Source: an uncultured Collinsella sp. (GTDB taxonomy: Bacteria; Actinomycetota; Coriobacteriia; Coriobacteriales; Coriobacteriaceae). From it: a stretch of 24,033 nt of DNA. This document shows positions 14,716-22,737 of the stretch, in pieces. Where the stretch lies: contig CALEBN010000024.1 of the NCBI GenBank assembly GCA_937943045.1, positions 1-24,033 of the forward strand, given 5' to 3'. Both the position numbers and the translations under genes were made by a program. Each line of letters begins with the position of its first letter. The stretch's first letter is position 1. The notes beneath the pieces are model-generated. The model was not told the DNA's origin. It did no database searches and saw only the letters and a program-made list of their open reading frames with translations.

Positions 14716-15942
14716 TTACGCGGCGCCCGAACGATGCCGCCATATGGATTGTACGATACCCACCGTCAGCAACTGAATCATCATCGAGGACGAACCAAAA
14801 CTAATAAATGGCAGCGGAATACCGGTAATCGGCATCATGCCAATGCACATGCCGATGTTCTCGAAGGTCTGGAACGCCCACATGCCGACGATGCCCACGC
14901 ACGATAGGCGCAAGAACAGCGACTCGCACTTAAAGGCAACGCGGATCGTCGAGAAAATCAGCAGCACGTAGAGGCACAGGAGCAAAAAGGAGCCGCAGAA
15001 GCCGAACGTCTCGGACAGGAAGGCAAAGACGAAGTCGGTGTGGAACTCGGGCAGAAAGCCACCGGCAGACTGCGTCGCATGGCCCAGCCCTTTACCGAAA
15101 AAGCCACCCGAGCCGACGGCAATGAGCGACTGCTGCAGGTTGTAGGCATCATCCGAATCGGCATTATCGGGGTCGATAAAGACGGTCAGTCGGTTCATCT
15201 GGTACTGCTTGATCAAAACGTCATGGCCCAAAAGAGAATCGAGCACCGAATCGAGCGCCAGGATGAGCGCCACCAGGCCCACAAGCAGCGCCAAGGTCGA
15301 CAGCACCCATTCGCGACGCGCACCGCTCATGCAGATCACAACGGCACCCGACACCAACACGACCAGGCCCGAACCCAGGTCGCCCATGGCGACGACGGCC
15401 AAAAACGGAACGGAGAGCATGCCACAGAGCTTAATGTAGTCGCGGGCGGTATCGATGCGGCCGTTGTACTGCGAACCAAGCGTGGCGATAAAGAAGATCG
15501 TGATGAGCTTGGCAAGCTCGACCGGTTGGAAGGTAAGGCCGATACCGGGAATCTTGATCCAGCCCGTCATGCCCAGACCGCCCGTATAGGACAGACCCGG
15601 AATCTTAGGCGAGAAAATCACAATGAGATCGATGACGAGCAGCGCCGTCGAGAAGTTAGAGATGCCGCGCAGATCGGTACGCCAGACGAGCACCGCAAGC
15701 ACCGTACCGATGCCGATGCCCAACAGGTGGCGCGAGAATGAGGCGTCGGCCTTAAACTGCGAGGCCGACCAAATGATGATGGCACCATAGGCTACGAGCG
15801 CCAAGGCTGCCAGCAGCACGCCGATGTGCACCTTCTGGCGAAACGTACCGCGCGAGGCCGAAAGCTGCTTGTTGACACGGTCCAGGCTGCTGCGAGAACC
15901 GGTTTTAGTTGAGCGGAACAGGTCCGCCGGCGAAAAATCCAT
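14716..15942 (-). CDS. rodA: Peptidoglycan glycosyltransferase RodA (SEDS family)
   Basis: RodA polymerises lipid II into glycan strands during cell elongation, working with PBP2. The 408 residues carry about ten membrane segments after a basic 35-residue cytoplasmic N-terminus. SEDS hallmarks are clear: FQPVELAKL (138-146), GGFLPEFHTDFVFAFLSE (294-311) with the likely catalytic D303, and ENIGMCIGMMPITGIPLPFISFG split over 361-383. RodA rather than FtsW is supported by the adjacent mrdA. A perfect AGGAGG lies five bases before the ATG at 15942, and the gene starts 9 bases after mrdA. Confidence 0.95.
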   Translation of the reverse strand: MDFSPADLFRSTKTGSRSSLDRVNKQLSASRGTFRQKVHIGVLLAALALVAYGAIIIWSASQFKADASFSRHLLGIGIGTVLAVLVWRTDLRGISNFSTALLVIDLIVIFSPKIPGLSYTGGLGMTGWIKIPGIGLTFQPVELAKLITIFFIATLGSQYNGRIDTARDYIKLCGMLSVPFLAVVAMGDLGSGLVVLVSGAVVICMSGARREWVLSTLALLVGLVALILALDSVLDSLLGHDVLIKQYQMNRLTVFIDPDNADSDDAYNLQQSLIAVGSGGFFGKGLGHATQSAGGFLPEFHTDFVFAFLSETFGFCGSFLLLCLYVLLIFSTIRVAFKCESLFLRLSCVGIVGMWAFQTFENIGMCIGMMPITGIPLPFISFGSSSMMIQLLTVGIVQSIWRHRSGAA

Positions 15943-15951
15943 CGCAACCTC

Positions 15952-18021
15952 CTATCGAACCGAGGAATCGCCCGTGGCAGAAGATGTGTCGGGCTCATCA
16001 TAGATGGCACCGAGGACATCGCGCACGACATGCAGCGCGGTATCGGAGCCACCACCGCCCTGTTCCAAGACAGTGACAATCACGTACTTGGGCTCATCGG
16101 CCGGCGCGTAGGCGCAAAACCACGCGTAATCGTCCTCGCCGCTCTTCTCGCCCGTGCCGGACTTGCCGTAGACCGTGGGGGTCAAGGAGTTAAAGTGCGC
16201 GGCAGTCGAAGTCGACGCCGAGTAAATCACATCGTGCATGCCGTTACGGACCAGCGCCAGGTCGGCATCGCTATTGATATGGGCCTCCAGGCGCTTCTTT
16301 TTGCCCTTGCCGTTGTACTTGTAGGCATCGCCGTCGCCATCACGCGAGACAGCAGACAAGAACACATGCGGCACATACTGTTTGCCGCCGTTGGCAAGGC
16401 CCATGTAGGCACACGCCATCTGCAGCGGCGTCACCAAAATGTCGCCCTGGCCGATAGCGATGTTAGTCATATCGCCGGCATTCCACTTGCGGTCCTCGGC
16501 CGAGGCGTCGGTAAAGTAGGACTCTTTCCACTTGGCGTCGGGAATGCGACCCGTGCCCTCGCTTGGCAGATCGATGCCGCAGGTCTTGCCCAGACCCCAA
16601 CGACGAAAGACCTCTTGCAGGCCCTCGGGATGCTGGTCGTTGTAGAAAAACGCCTTGCCCATATCGTAGAACACGGGGTCGCAGGAGTTAGCGATACCGG
16701 ACTGCAGCGTCATAGTGCCGTGACCGGAATGCAGCCAGCAGTACTTACCCCATGACTTGCCCAGGCCCGTCCAATAGCCCGTGCAGTTCGTGGTCTGGCC
16801 TGAGGTATAGGTTCCAAACTCAAGACCGGCCAGAGCCGAGAGCGGCTTGATGGTCGAAGCCGACATATACTGGCCGCTAATGGCGCGGTTGAGCAGCGGA
16901 TGCGAACCCTTGTCGTCGTTGAGCTCGGTCCACACGTCGTTGGAAACGCCGCCGATGAACACCGACGGATCAAACTTGGGCTCGCTCGCCATACCCAGAA
17001 TCTCACCATTGTTGGGATCGAGGCACACCACGGCGCCGTTGCCGGCATCGCTATGACCCGTGGTCTTGGCAAGCTCAATGGCATTCGCCAGAGCCGTCTC
17101 GCAGGCCTGTTGAATCTTAAGATCCAGCGTAAGCTTAATGTCAGAACCGGCCTTGGCGGGAACGGCGCCGGCTTGACCGGTCACATTACCCGAGGCGTCA
17201 ACTTTCACGGTCTGCTCACCACGAATGCCCTGCAGCAGATTTTCGTAGTAAATCTCTACGCCCGCCTGGCCCACAATATCGCCCGATTGATACGAGATCT
17301 GGCCAGCCGCGCTATCGCTGCCGTCCGACGACTTCTTGTTCTGCGCCTCGAGCTGCTCGGAGGTAATGGTGCCGGTATAGCCCAAGATATGGCAGGCGGT
17401 CTCGCCATACGGGTATTGGCGCTCGGTGCGCTCGGCGATCTTCACGCCGGGAAACTCACCGGCGTGCTCCTGAATGTAGGCGACAGTAGAGCGGCGCACG
17501 TCAGTCGCGATCGTATGCAGGCTCTGCGCGCCTTCGGAATTGTCCTGGATGTTGCGCAGCACCGCGATATACGGCATGCCGAGCACGTTGGCAAGATGAC
17601 GCACCAGTACCTTGTCGTCGGCAAGGTCGCGATAGGCGACGACGGCGAGCGAGGGGCGGTTTTGCACCAGCGCGACGCCGTTGCGGTCCAAGATGCGGCC
17701 ACGAACGGCAGGCGTGGTAACGGTACGGGTCTGATTGCTCTTGGCCTGCTTGTCGTAGTAGTCGGACGAGACCATCTGCATGCCCCACAGCTTAACGGCA
17801 AGCGCGGCAAACATCGCACCCACGCCCGCGGTGAGGATGGAAAAGCGGCCCTTGAAGGCCGTAGCGGCCGTATTGCCCTCGCCCTCGGTGGCGCGCGGGG
17901 CCGTTCCGTGCTGCGTGTCGTAGGTAAAGCGGGAGTCGCCGCGGCGCATGATGACCAGCGCGACCACAATGGCCACGACCAGCACGATACCGGCGACAAC
18001 AACCGTCAACTGGGAAGACAT
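15952..18021 (-). CDS. mrdA: Penicillin-binding protein 2, elongation transpeptidase
   Basis: PBP2 cross-links peptidoglycan made by RodA. The pedestal domain (PAVRGRILDRNG, 104-115) is followed by the transpeptidase domain with catalytic S389-x-x-K392 (STIK), SCD at 446-448 (the S-x-D form usual in PBP2) and KSGT at 620-623. Length is 689 residues. Unusually, there are two N-terminal hydrophobic segments, about residues 5-25 and 62-80, separated by a 35-residue polar stretch; PBP2 normally has one. The start at 18021 is supported by GGGGAGG about eight bases upstream, while an internal ATG at 17949 has no Shine-Dalgarno, so the first segment appears genuine. The gene lies 13 bases after mreD and 9 before rodA. 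Confidence 0.95.
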   Translation of the reverse strand: MSSQLTVVVAGIVLVVAIVVALVIMRRGDSRFTYDTQHGTAPRATEGEGNTAATAFKGRFSILTAGVGAMFAALAVKLWGMQMVSSDYYDKQAKSNQTRTVTTPAVRGRILDRNGVALVQNRPSLAVVAYRDLADDKVLVRHLANVLGMPYIAVLRNIQDNSEGAQSLHTIATDVRRSTVAYIQEHAGEFPGVKIAERTERQYPYGETACHILGYTGTITSEQLEAQNKKSSDGSDSAAGQISYQSGDIVGQAGVEIYYENLLQGIRGEQTVKVDASGNVTGQAGAVPAKAGSDIKLTLDLKIQQACETALANAIELAKTTGHSDAGNGAVVCLDPNNGEILGMASEPKFDPSVFIGGVSNDVWTELNDDKGSHPLLNRAISGQYMSASTIKPLSALAGLEFGTYTSGQTTNCTGYWTGLGKSWGKYCWLHSGHGTMTLQSGIANSCDPVFYDMGKAFFYNDQHPEGLQEVFRRWGLGKTCGIDLPSEGTGRIPDAKWKESYFTDASAEDRKWNAGDMTNIAIGQGDILVTPLQMACAYMGLANGGKQYVPHVFLSAVSRDGDGDAYKYNGKGKKKRLEAHINSDADLALVRNGMHDVIYSASTSTAAHFNSLTPTVYGKSGTGEKSGEDDYAWFCAYAPADEPKYVIVTVLEQGGGGSDTALHVVRDVLGAIYDEPDTSSATGDSSVR

Positions 18022-18034
18022 CTACAGGCCTCCC

Positions 18035-18601
18035 CTATTTGAGCTTATGGGTCTTGGGCTTAAAGCGCATACCCGTCTGACGCCCACCGCGCGCGGAGAA
18101 CCCATAGCCAGACTGCGGCGCGACGCCGGACATCAAAAACGGAACGGCGACCAGGCCGGTCAGAATCGAAGACGGCAGGGCATGTCCAAAGATCGCCACG
18201 ACAAAACTCGATTCCAGTCCCATAAACAGCAAGATAATGCTGTAGATCACGTTAATGGCAAGCGCAAAGGCGCCCACCGTGATGCCGCGAGCGCTCGGGG
18301 TGCCGCCCGTCTGACCGGCGGCACTGTGTGTCAGGGCAAAGCTGCCCACTGTCAGCAACAGCGACATCACGCCCACCGGCACGGCTGCCGACAGGTCGTA
18401 GAACAGGCCACTGCAAAAACCGCAGATGACGGCCCGCGTGGGATCGCCCGAAAACACACTCAGGCACACCAGGATAATCATAAAGTTGACGCGACCGCCC
18501 GCGATGGAGATCTGCGGCGCCAAGCCCGCCTGCAGCAGGACGCAGACAATGGCGGCAATCGCAAAAGTGCGGGAGCCAGTCCCCTGTTCGTGTAGATCCA
18601 T
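18035..18601 (-). CDS. mreD: Rod shape-determining protein MreD
   Basis: MreD is a small integral membrane protein that links MreC, PBP2 and RodA in the elongation complex. The 188 residues form about five membrane segments, starting FAIAAIVCVLLQAGL and including FMIILVCLSVFSGDPTRAVICGFCSGLFYDL, split here for length, which carries the family-like G-x-x-x-G-L-x-x-D pattern. The C-terminus is a basic cytoplasmic tail. I start at the ATG at 18601 because GGGAGG is seven bases upstream. The ATG at 18607 would leave only one base of spacing. Position between mreC and mrdA supports the call. Confidence 0.9.
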   Translation of the reverse strand: MDLHEQGTGSRTFAIAAIVCVLLQAGLAPQISIAGGRVNFMIILVCLSVFSGDPTRAVICGFCSGLFYDLSAAVPVGVMSLLLTVGSFALTHSAAGQTGGTPSARGITVGAFALAINVIYSIILLFMGLESSFVVAIFGHALPSSILTGLVAVPFLMSGVAPQSGYGFSARGGRQTGMRFKPKTHKLK

Positions 18602-18608
18602 GGACATG

Positions 18609-18614
18609 CCTCCC
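18609..18614 (-). promoter_or_regulatory. Ribosome binding site that decides the mreD start
   Basis: GGGAGG on the minus strand overlaps the mreC stop and lies seven bases before the ATG at 18601 but only one base before the ATG at 18607, so the inner ATG is preferred. Confidence 0.6.
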
Positions 18615-19612
18615 TATTCGCTCGAGCCCGAGTCAGTCGTGTCGGACGCATCGGAGTTTTCATCCGAGCTTTCATCTTTGGACTTGGTGGCCGCATCGCG
18701 CGAGGTGCCCTGCGGCGTACTGTTGGCGCTGCTCACATCCTCGTCCGAAGCCGACTGCTCATCGGTCAGCGACGTAATGACCAGCACTTCCTCGTTGTTT
18801 TCGGCCGTTGTCTGAGCGCGCACGACGATGGTGTAGTACACATCGTTGGCAGACTTCTCCACCGACGAGACCGTACCGAGCGGCAGGCCCTTGGGGAATA
18901 CGCCGCCGATGCCCGAGGTCACGATGATATCGCCCACCTTCACGTCGGAGTCGACACTCACGTGCTCCAGGCGCAGGGTACCGTCGGGCTGCCCCTGCAG
19001 CATGCCCTGAGCACGCGTATCCTGCACCATGGCGGACACACCCGAGTTCTCATCACTAATCAGGCGGACGGTGGAGGTCTTGGCCGAAACCTCGATAATC
19101 TGACCGATGACACCGGCAGAACTCGTCACGGGCATGTTGATGGTAAGACCGTCGGCAGAGCCTTTGTCGATGGTAACGGTCGAGGTCCAGGCATCGCCCG
19201 ACGCGCCGACAATGCGAGCCGCGGTGGACTTGAGGTTGTAGGTCGACTGAAGACCGACCAGGCTCTCGAGTCGCTCGGCGGTCTTTTGAGCCTCGGAGAG
19301 CTCGGCAACCTTTGACGTCAGGACCTCGTTTTGCTTCTTAAGCTCGTCGAGGGTGTCTTGCGAAGCCGTAAGGTTTGAGAACACGTTTCCGATTGCGTTA
19401 AAGGGCGCGGCCACAGCCGAGCCCACAAAACGCACCGGCGAGGTAATCGTCGTCACGCCAGAACGCACGGCATGAATCGGTCCCGCCTCACCCTCGCGAA
19501 TGTAAAACGTAAGCAGCAGCACCGAAATTACGCTGAAAACAATCAACGGGCGCATACCCGTTGATTGTCGCTTGGTATTCAGATTTGAAGAGAAACCCGA
19601 AGATCGTGCCAA
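18614..19612 (-). CDS. mreC: Rod shape-determining protein MreC
   Basis: MreC is a bitopic scaffold connecting cytoplasmic MreB to periplasmic-side PBP2. The 332 residues show a short cytoplasmic N-terminus, one membrane segment (about 22-38), a coiled coil (about 84-118, with DELKKQNEVLTSKVAEL) and the MreC beta domain (about 125-281; AARIVGASGDAW, VTSSAGVIGQI, VTSGIGGVFPKGLPLGTV). After residue 282 comes a 50-residue acidic, Ser/Thr/Asp-rich disordered tail. The start is TTG at 19610-19612, with AGGTGG seven bases upstream; no in-frame ATG is near. It follows mreB by 21 bases. Confidence 0.95.
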   Translation of the reverse strand: MARSSGFSSNLNTKRQSTGMRPLIVFSVISVLLLTFYIREGEAGPIHAVRSGVTTITSPVRFVGSAVAAPFNAIGNVFSNLTASQDTLDELKKQNEVLTSKVAELSEAQKTAERLESLVGLQSTYNLKSTAARIVGASGDAWTSTVTIDKGSADGLTINMPVTSSAGVIGQIIEVSAKTSTVRLISDENSGVSAMVQDTRAQGMLQGQPDGTLRLEHVSVDSDVKVGDIIVTSGIGGVFPKGLPLGTVSSVEKSANDVYYTIVVRAQTTAENNEEVLVITSLTDEQSASDEDVSSANSTPQGTSRDAATKSKDESSDENSDASDTTDSGSSE

Positions 19613-19633
19613 ATGGAATCCACCTTTTGGAAA

Positions 19634-20677
19634 TTAAGCATTGGTCTGGACGAAGCCACCGTCAAACGCGTTGGCCTCGAGCACGCGGGCACAGCCGTTG
19701 ACGACGTTGTCGAGTGCCGTAGGGCTGACGTTGACCGAAACGCCGGTCTCATCGCGCAAGCGCACGTCGAGACCGCGCAGCAGCGCACCGCCGCCGGTCA
19801 GCAGAATGCCGTAGTACATAAGATCCGAGGCAAGATCGGGCGGCGTGGCGTCGAGGGCGTCCTTGACGGCCTTGGCCATCTCGTCGAGCGGCTTGTTGAG
19901 CGCGCGACGAATCTCCTCGCTCTCAATGCGCACAGTCTTGGGAAGACCCGTGATCACGTCACGGCCGTTGACCTCGACGTCGAGCTCGTCCTTGAGCGGC
20001 ACGGCAGAACCGACCTTGATCTTGATATCCTCGGCCGTGCGCTCGCCGATAGCCAGGTTATAGGCATCGCGAACGTGGGTAAGAATGGCCTGGTCAAACT
20101 CGTCGCCGGCAATGCGGATGGACTGCGACACGACGATACCGCCCATGGCGATAACGGCAACCTCGGTGGTGCCGCCACCGATATCGATGACCATGGAGCC
20201 GGTGGGCTCCTCGACAGGCAAGTCGGCGCCGATGGCAGCAGCCATGGGCTCCTCGATCAGGTATGCCTGACGGGCACCGGCCTGGATCGTAGCCTCAAAA
20301 ACAGCGCGCTTCTCGACCGACGTGACGCCGGAGGGGACGCAGACGACGACGCGCGGACGTGGGGTCCACGGATAGCGCTTCTCTGACGCCTTGTCGATAA
20401 AATAGCGAAGCATGGCCTCGGTAACGTCAAAGTCGGCGATAACGCCGTCCTTAAGGGGACGCACAGCCACAATGTTGCCGGGCGTACGGCCGAGCATGCG
20501 CTTTGCCTCGATACCGACAGCCAGGATGCGCTCATCGTTCTTGTCGATGGCGACAACGGAGGGCTCACGAATGACGATGCCCTTGCCGCGCACGGAGACA
20601 AGCGTGTTGGCGGTGCCGAGGTCGATGGCAAGATCGCCCGCATAGCTACCGAAGAACATATCCATCAAAGAAAACAA
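19634..20677 (-). CDS. mreB: Rod shape-determining protein MreB (actin homologue)
   Basis: MreB forms membrane-bound filaments that steer the elongation machinery. Actin-fold motifs are intact: DLAIDLGTANTLV (15-27), the phosphate-2 sequence VIDIGGGTTEVAVI (163-176) and the adenosine motif LLTGGGALLRG (292-302). Length is 347 residues, standard. The N-terminus MFSLMDMFFGSYAG is hydrophobic and could act as a membrane anchor. The start is TTG at 20675-20677 with AGGAG about five bases upstream; an ATG at codon 5 has no such site. It is the first gene of the elongation cluster, 115 bases from the end of the TPR gene. Confidence 0.97.
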   Translation of the reverse strand: MFSLMDMFFGSYAGDLAIDLGTANTLVSVRGKGIVIREPSVVAIDKNDERILAVGIEAKRMLGRTPGNIVAVRPLKDGVIADFDVTEAMLRYFIDKASEKRYPWTPRPRVVVCVPSGVTSVEKRAVFEATIQAGARQAYLIEEPMAAAIGADLPVEEPTGSMVIDIGGGTTEVAVIAMGGIVVSQSIRIAGDEFDQAILTHVRDAYNLAIGERTAEDIKIKVGSAVPLKDELDVEVNGRDVITGLPKTVRIESEEIRRALNKPLDEMAKAVKDALDATPPDLASDLMYYGILLTGGGALLRGLDVRLRDETGVSVNVSPTALDNVVNGCARVLEANAFDGGFVQTNA

Positions 20678-20722
20678 CGCAACTCCTGATGTGTTGGATG
20701 ATTGCTGGAAAACTACTAGCCC

Positions 20723-20751
20723 ATCATACTAGCGCAAGCCCGGCACCTCAC
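20723..20751 (-). promoter_or_regulatory. Possible mreB promoter
   Basis: TATGAT (20723-20728, five of six consensus bases) has GTGAGG 17 bases upstream, a weak -35 match. It lies in the 115-base gap before mreB, the only gap large enough to hold a promoter for the elongation operon. A direct repeat of GCTAGTA, 13 bases apart start to start, overlaps and follows the -10. Confidence 0.35.
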
Positions 20752-20770
20752 TTGCGGTGAAGCACCGGGC
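20738..20770 (-). terminator. Strong hairpin after the TPR gene, no T-run
   Basis: GCCCGG at one end pairs with CCGGGC at the other, and the stem extends to about 14 pairs with three G-U pairs around a five-base loop CGCAA. It begins 22 bases after the TPR gene stop. No T-run follows on either strand, so it may be a weak terminator, a 3' stabiliser or a regulatory element overlapping the mreB promoter. Confidence 0.45.
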
Positions 20771-20792
20771 AGCGCCAAATCTCATAAGGTCA

Positions 20793-22088
20793 CTACTGGT
20801 TGTCAGCGGCCGAGAGATCGATGTCGAGTGAGGAGACAGCCCAACCGATATGGTTGTCGGAGCGCACGAACTTGACGGTGTACTCCTGCTCGCCGCCCTT
20901 GGACAGCGACGCCTTGACCTTAGCGGTGGTCTCGGTCATAGACTGATCCATGCCCTCGATGGAGACGGTGGCGCCCTGCGGAATCGAGGAAATGATCATC
21001 GACTTGGCGTCCTCGGACAGGCTGGAGGCCAGACAGGACTCGGCCTTAGCGGTATCGCCGTCACCTGCGGCCTGGAACAGGTCGGTGACAACAGACTCCT
21101 GCGAAGGGAAGCCCAGGCCGCGCGTGTAGGCAAAGCCAAGACCGCCTGCGGCAAGGACAATCAGCAGAAGCAGCACCAAGAAGACCTTGAGCCCCGTATG
21201 GCGATGGCGACGACGGACCTTGGCCTCCTTGCGGTCCTGCTGAACCATCTCGGACTCGGACAGGGTGAAGAAGCCGGTGTCCGAGGGATCGGGCATAAAC
21301 TGACCGGTAGCGCCCGTGGGGTCGAGCGGGTCAACGGCCGGAGCATCCATCGCGGGCGCCGGAGCCGTGGCCATGGCCGTCTGGGCCGAAAGCGCAGCGA
21401 GGGAATCTTGCACGCGGGCAAGCTCGTCGGCCTGCTCGGGCGTGAGCTGGTAAATGCCATCGGCGGTGGCGGCGTTAAAGGCATCGAGCGCGTCAGAGGG
21501 GCGACCGGCGGCAGAGAGCGCCTCGCCCATACCGGCGTTAAGAGCACGCGTGTCGTCGCGCGGACCGGCAAAGTCGATGGCGGTACGGTAGGTCTCCACA
21601 GCGTCTGCCGGACGGCCGAGCTTAATGAAGCAGCGGCCAAGATCGCCAAGGGCAGCGGCGGGAGCCGGGTTGGCCCCATCGATGGCGGCCTGACGGAAGG
21701 CGGTACCGGCGTTGGCATAATCGCCCGACTGGAACAGGGCGTTGCCCAGGCCCAGATACGCCTTAAACGGCGTGGCATAGGATGCATCCTGCGTTGCGGC
21801 AGAGAACGCCTGGGCTGCGGTCGCATAGTCACCCACGGCAGCAAGCGCCTTACCGCGGTTGGTGAGCAGCGCGCCGCGCTTGCCATAGGTACCGTCGTTG
21901 AGGGCGGCGGCGTAGGCCTCGGCGGCCTCGGCATACATACCCAGGTGCATCAAGGCGTTGCCGCGCAGATGGTCGGCCTCGCCCATGATCTCACTGGGGG
22001 TCTTTGCCGCACCGAGCATCTGGGCGGCAGCGGAATAATCACCCGCGCGATAAGCGGCGCGGCCCTGTTGGATCAGCTGGCTATTCAA
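20793..22088 (-). CDS. TPR-repeat single-pass membrane protein, function unknown
   Basis: This 431-residue protein has no recognised name. Residues 1-215 form about five or six tetratricopeptide-like helix pairs, with recurring A-x-x-G-D-Y-x-x-A-A-x-x-F patterns (AYRAGDYSAAAQML, LAAVGDYATAAQAF, LFQSGDYANAGTAF). A Pro/Ala-rich linker and a basic stretch (KVRRRHRHTG) lead into one membrane helix (about 301-320). The remaining 110 residues lie outside the cell; their pattern (LFQAAGDGDTAKAESCL, then alternating strands ending GWAVSSLDI) resembles an NTF2/DUF4878-like fold. The start is TTG at 22086-22088 with AGGGGA about five bases upstream. It follows the cyclophilin gene by 12 bases. A scaffold or sensor role is possible but unproved. 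Confidence 0.8.
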   Translation of the reverse strand: MNSQLIQQGRAAYRAGDYSAAAQMLGAAKTPSEIMGEADHLRGNALMHLGMYAEAAEAYAAALNDGTYGKRGALLTNRGKALAAVGDYATAAQAFSAATQDASYATPFKAYLGLGNALFQSGDYANAGTAFRQAAIDGANPAPAAALGDLGRCFIKLGRPADAVETYRTAIDFAGPRDDTRALNAGMGEALSAAGRPSDALDAFNAATADGIYQLTPEQADELARVQDSLAALSAQTAMATAPAPAMDAPAVDPLDPTGATGQFMPDPSDTGFFTLSESEMVQQDRKEAKVRRRHRHTGLKVFLVLLLLIVLAAGGLGFAYTRGLGFPSQESVVTDLFQAAGDGDTAKAESCLASSLSEDAKSMIISSIPQGATVSIEGMDQSMTETTAKVKASLSKGGEQEYTVKFVRSDNHIGWAVSSLDIDLSAADNQ

Positions 22089-22100
22089 GGAAGTCCCCTT

Positions 22101-22580
22101 TTACTCGTGAACGATCTCGACGTGGACGATCTCGTCGCCGGCACGCAGCTGCGAAATCACATCGAGACCCTCGACCGTGGTGCCAAAGACGGTGTAGCCG
22201 GAGTCGAGGTTATGCTGGGCGCCCAGGCAGAAGTAGAACTGCGAACCTGCGGAATCGGGATCCATGGAACGTGCCATGGCAAGCGCGCCGTCGACGTGGC
22301 TGTTACGCGGGTTGGTAGCGAACTCGCCCTTGATGCAGTAGCCGGGGCCACCGGTACCGGGCATGCCGTCGGGGCCCTCAAGGCCGGCGGCGACATCGGC
22401 GCCGGACATATCGCGGGTATTGGGGTCGCCGCCCTGGATCACAAAACCGGGCACATAGCGATGGAACTTAAGGCCGTCGTAAAAACCCATCGTGGAAAGC
22501 TCGCAGAAGTTCGCCACGTGGATGGGGGCGCCCTCGCCGTCAAACTTGACCTTGATGGTGCCCTTCGACGTCTCGATCAT
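22101..22580 (-). CDS. Cyclophilin-type peptidyl-prolyl isomerase with displaced 5' end
   Basis: Cyclophilins turn proline peptide bonds and help proteins fold. From MIETSKGTIKVKFDGEGAP onward the domain is complete: FYDGLKFHRYVPGFVIQGGDP carries the catalytic F-H-R, and FATNPRNSHVDGALAMAR and SQFYFCLG follow. No signal peptide is seen, so it is cytoplasmic. The start is unclear. The ATG at 22580 begins exactly at the domain but has no Shine-Dalgarno. The best Shine-Dalgarno serves the ATG at 22632, which reads a protein-like start in a different frame (see the entry at 22540-22632). A TTG at 22628 is in frame but gives a non-native looking N-terminus. I mark the conserved domain. Either a small deletion or a sequencing error broke the frame, or translation restarts at 22580. 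Confidence 0.85.
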   Translation of the reverse strand: MIETSKGTIKVKFDGEGAPIHVANFCELSTMGFYDGLKFHRYVPGFVIQGGDPNTRDMSGADVAAGLEGPDGMPGTGGPGYCIKGEFATNPRNSHVDGALAMARSMDPDSAGSQFYFCLGAQHNLDSGYTVFGTTVEGLDVISQLRAGDEIVHVEIVHE

Positions 22581-22632
22581 CGCCGGCAAGCTGATACTCG
22601 GGCGTGTAGAGCTCTTTCTTAAAACCAAACAT
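22540..22632 (-). other. Short ORF with strong RBS, probable displaced N-terminus of the cyclophilin
   Basis: The ATG at 22630-22632 has AGGAAGG five bases upstream and opens a 30-codon frame beginning MFGFKKELYTPEYQLAGD, then running into random-looking residues and a TGA at 22540-22542. Its first 17-18 codons look like a genuine protein start, while the cyclophilin domain continues one base out of phase from 22580. The two overlap by 41 bases. The simplest reading is one original gene with a frame break near 22575-22585; a coupled leader peptide is the alternative. Confidence 0.5.
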
Positions 22633-22671
22633 GTGGTTCCTTCCTCGTGCGTTTAAAGCATATTTGGTCAA

Positions 22672-22701
22672 ATTGTAGCAATAAGCACGGGCTTCCATCA
22701 A
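22672..22701 (-). promoter_or_regulatory. Promoter for the cyclophilin-TPR pair
   Basis: On the minus strand TTGATG (22696-22701) and TACAAT (22672-22677) are 18 bases apart. The -10 matches five of six and the -35 four of six consensus bases. It lies in the 105-base gap after the zinc-ribbon gene; no clear terminator for that gene is seen in the gap. Confidence 0.55.
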
Positions 22702-22737
22702 TTGCGCACGCAGGTTATGCCGCCGGAGGGCAACAAA

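Noticed and set aside
12787..14907. A 706-codon plus-strand open frame
   Set aside because: It spans the antisense of three clear minus-strand genes, including the radical SAM gene and the end of rodA, and has no family features of its own.
22538..22548. A GTT-TGA-C sequence in the short upstream frame, like the prfB +1 frameshift site, which would lead into the cyclophilin frame
   Set aside because: The cyclophilin's conserved first strand (IETSKGTIKVKF) is already encoded in the main frame upstream of this point, so a shift here would replace it with non-homologous residues.
20850..22622. A 590-codon plus-strand open frame opposite the TPR and cyclophilin genes
   Set aside because: It is a shadow of high-GC codon use; its translation shows no domain and its boundaries ignore the real genes.
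22581..22628. TTG at 22628 as the cyclophilin start
   Set aside because: It is in frame, but the extra 16 residues look random, and the nearby Shine-Dalgarno fits the ATG at 22632 better.
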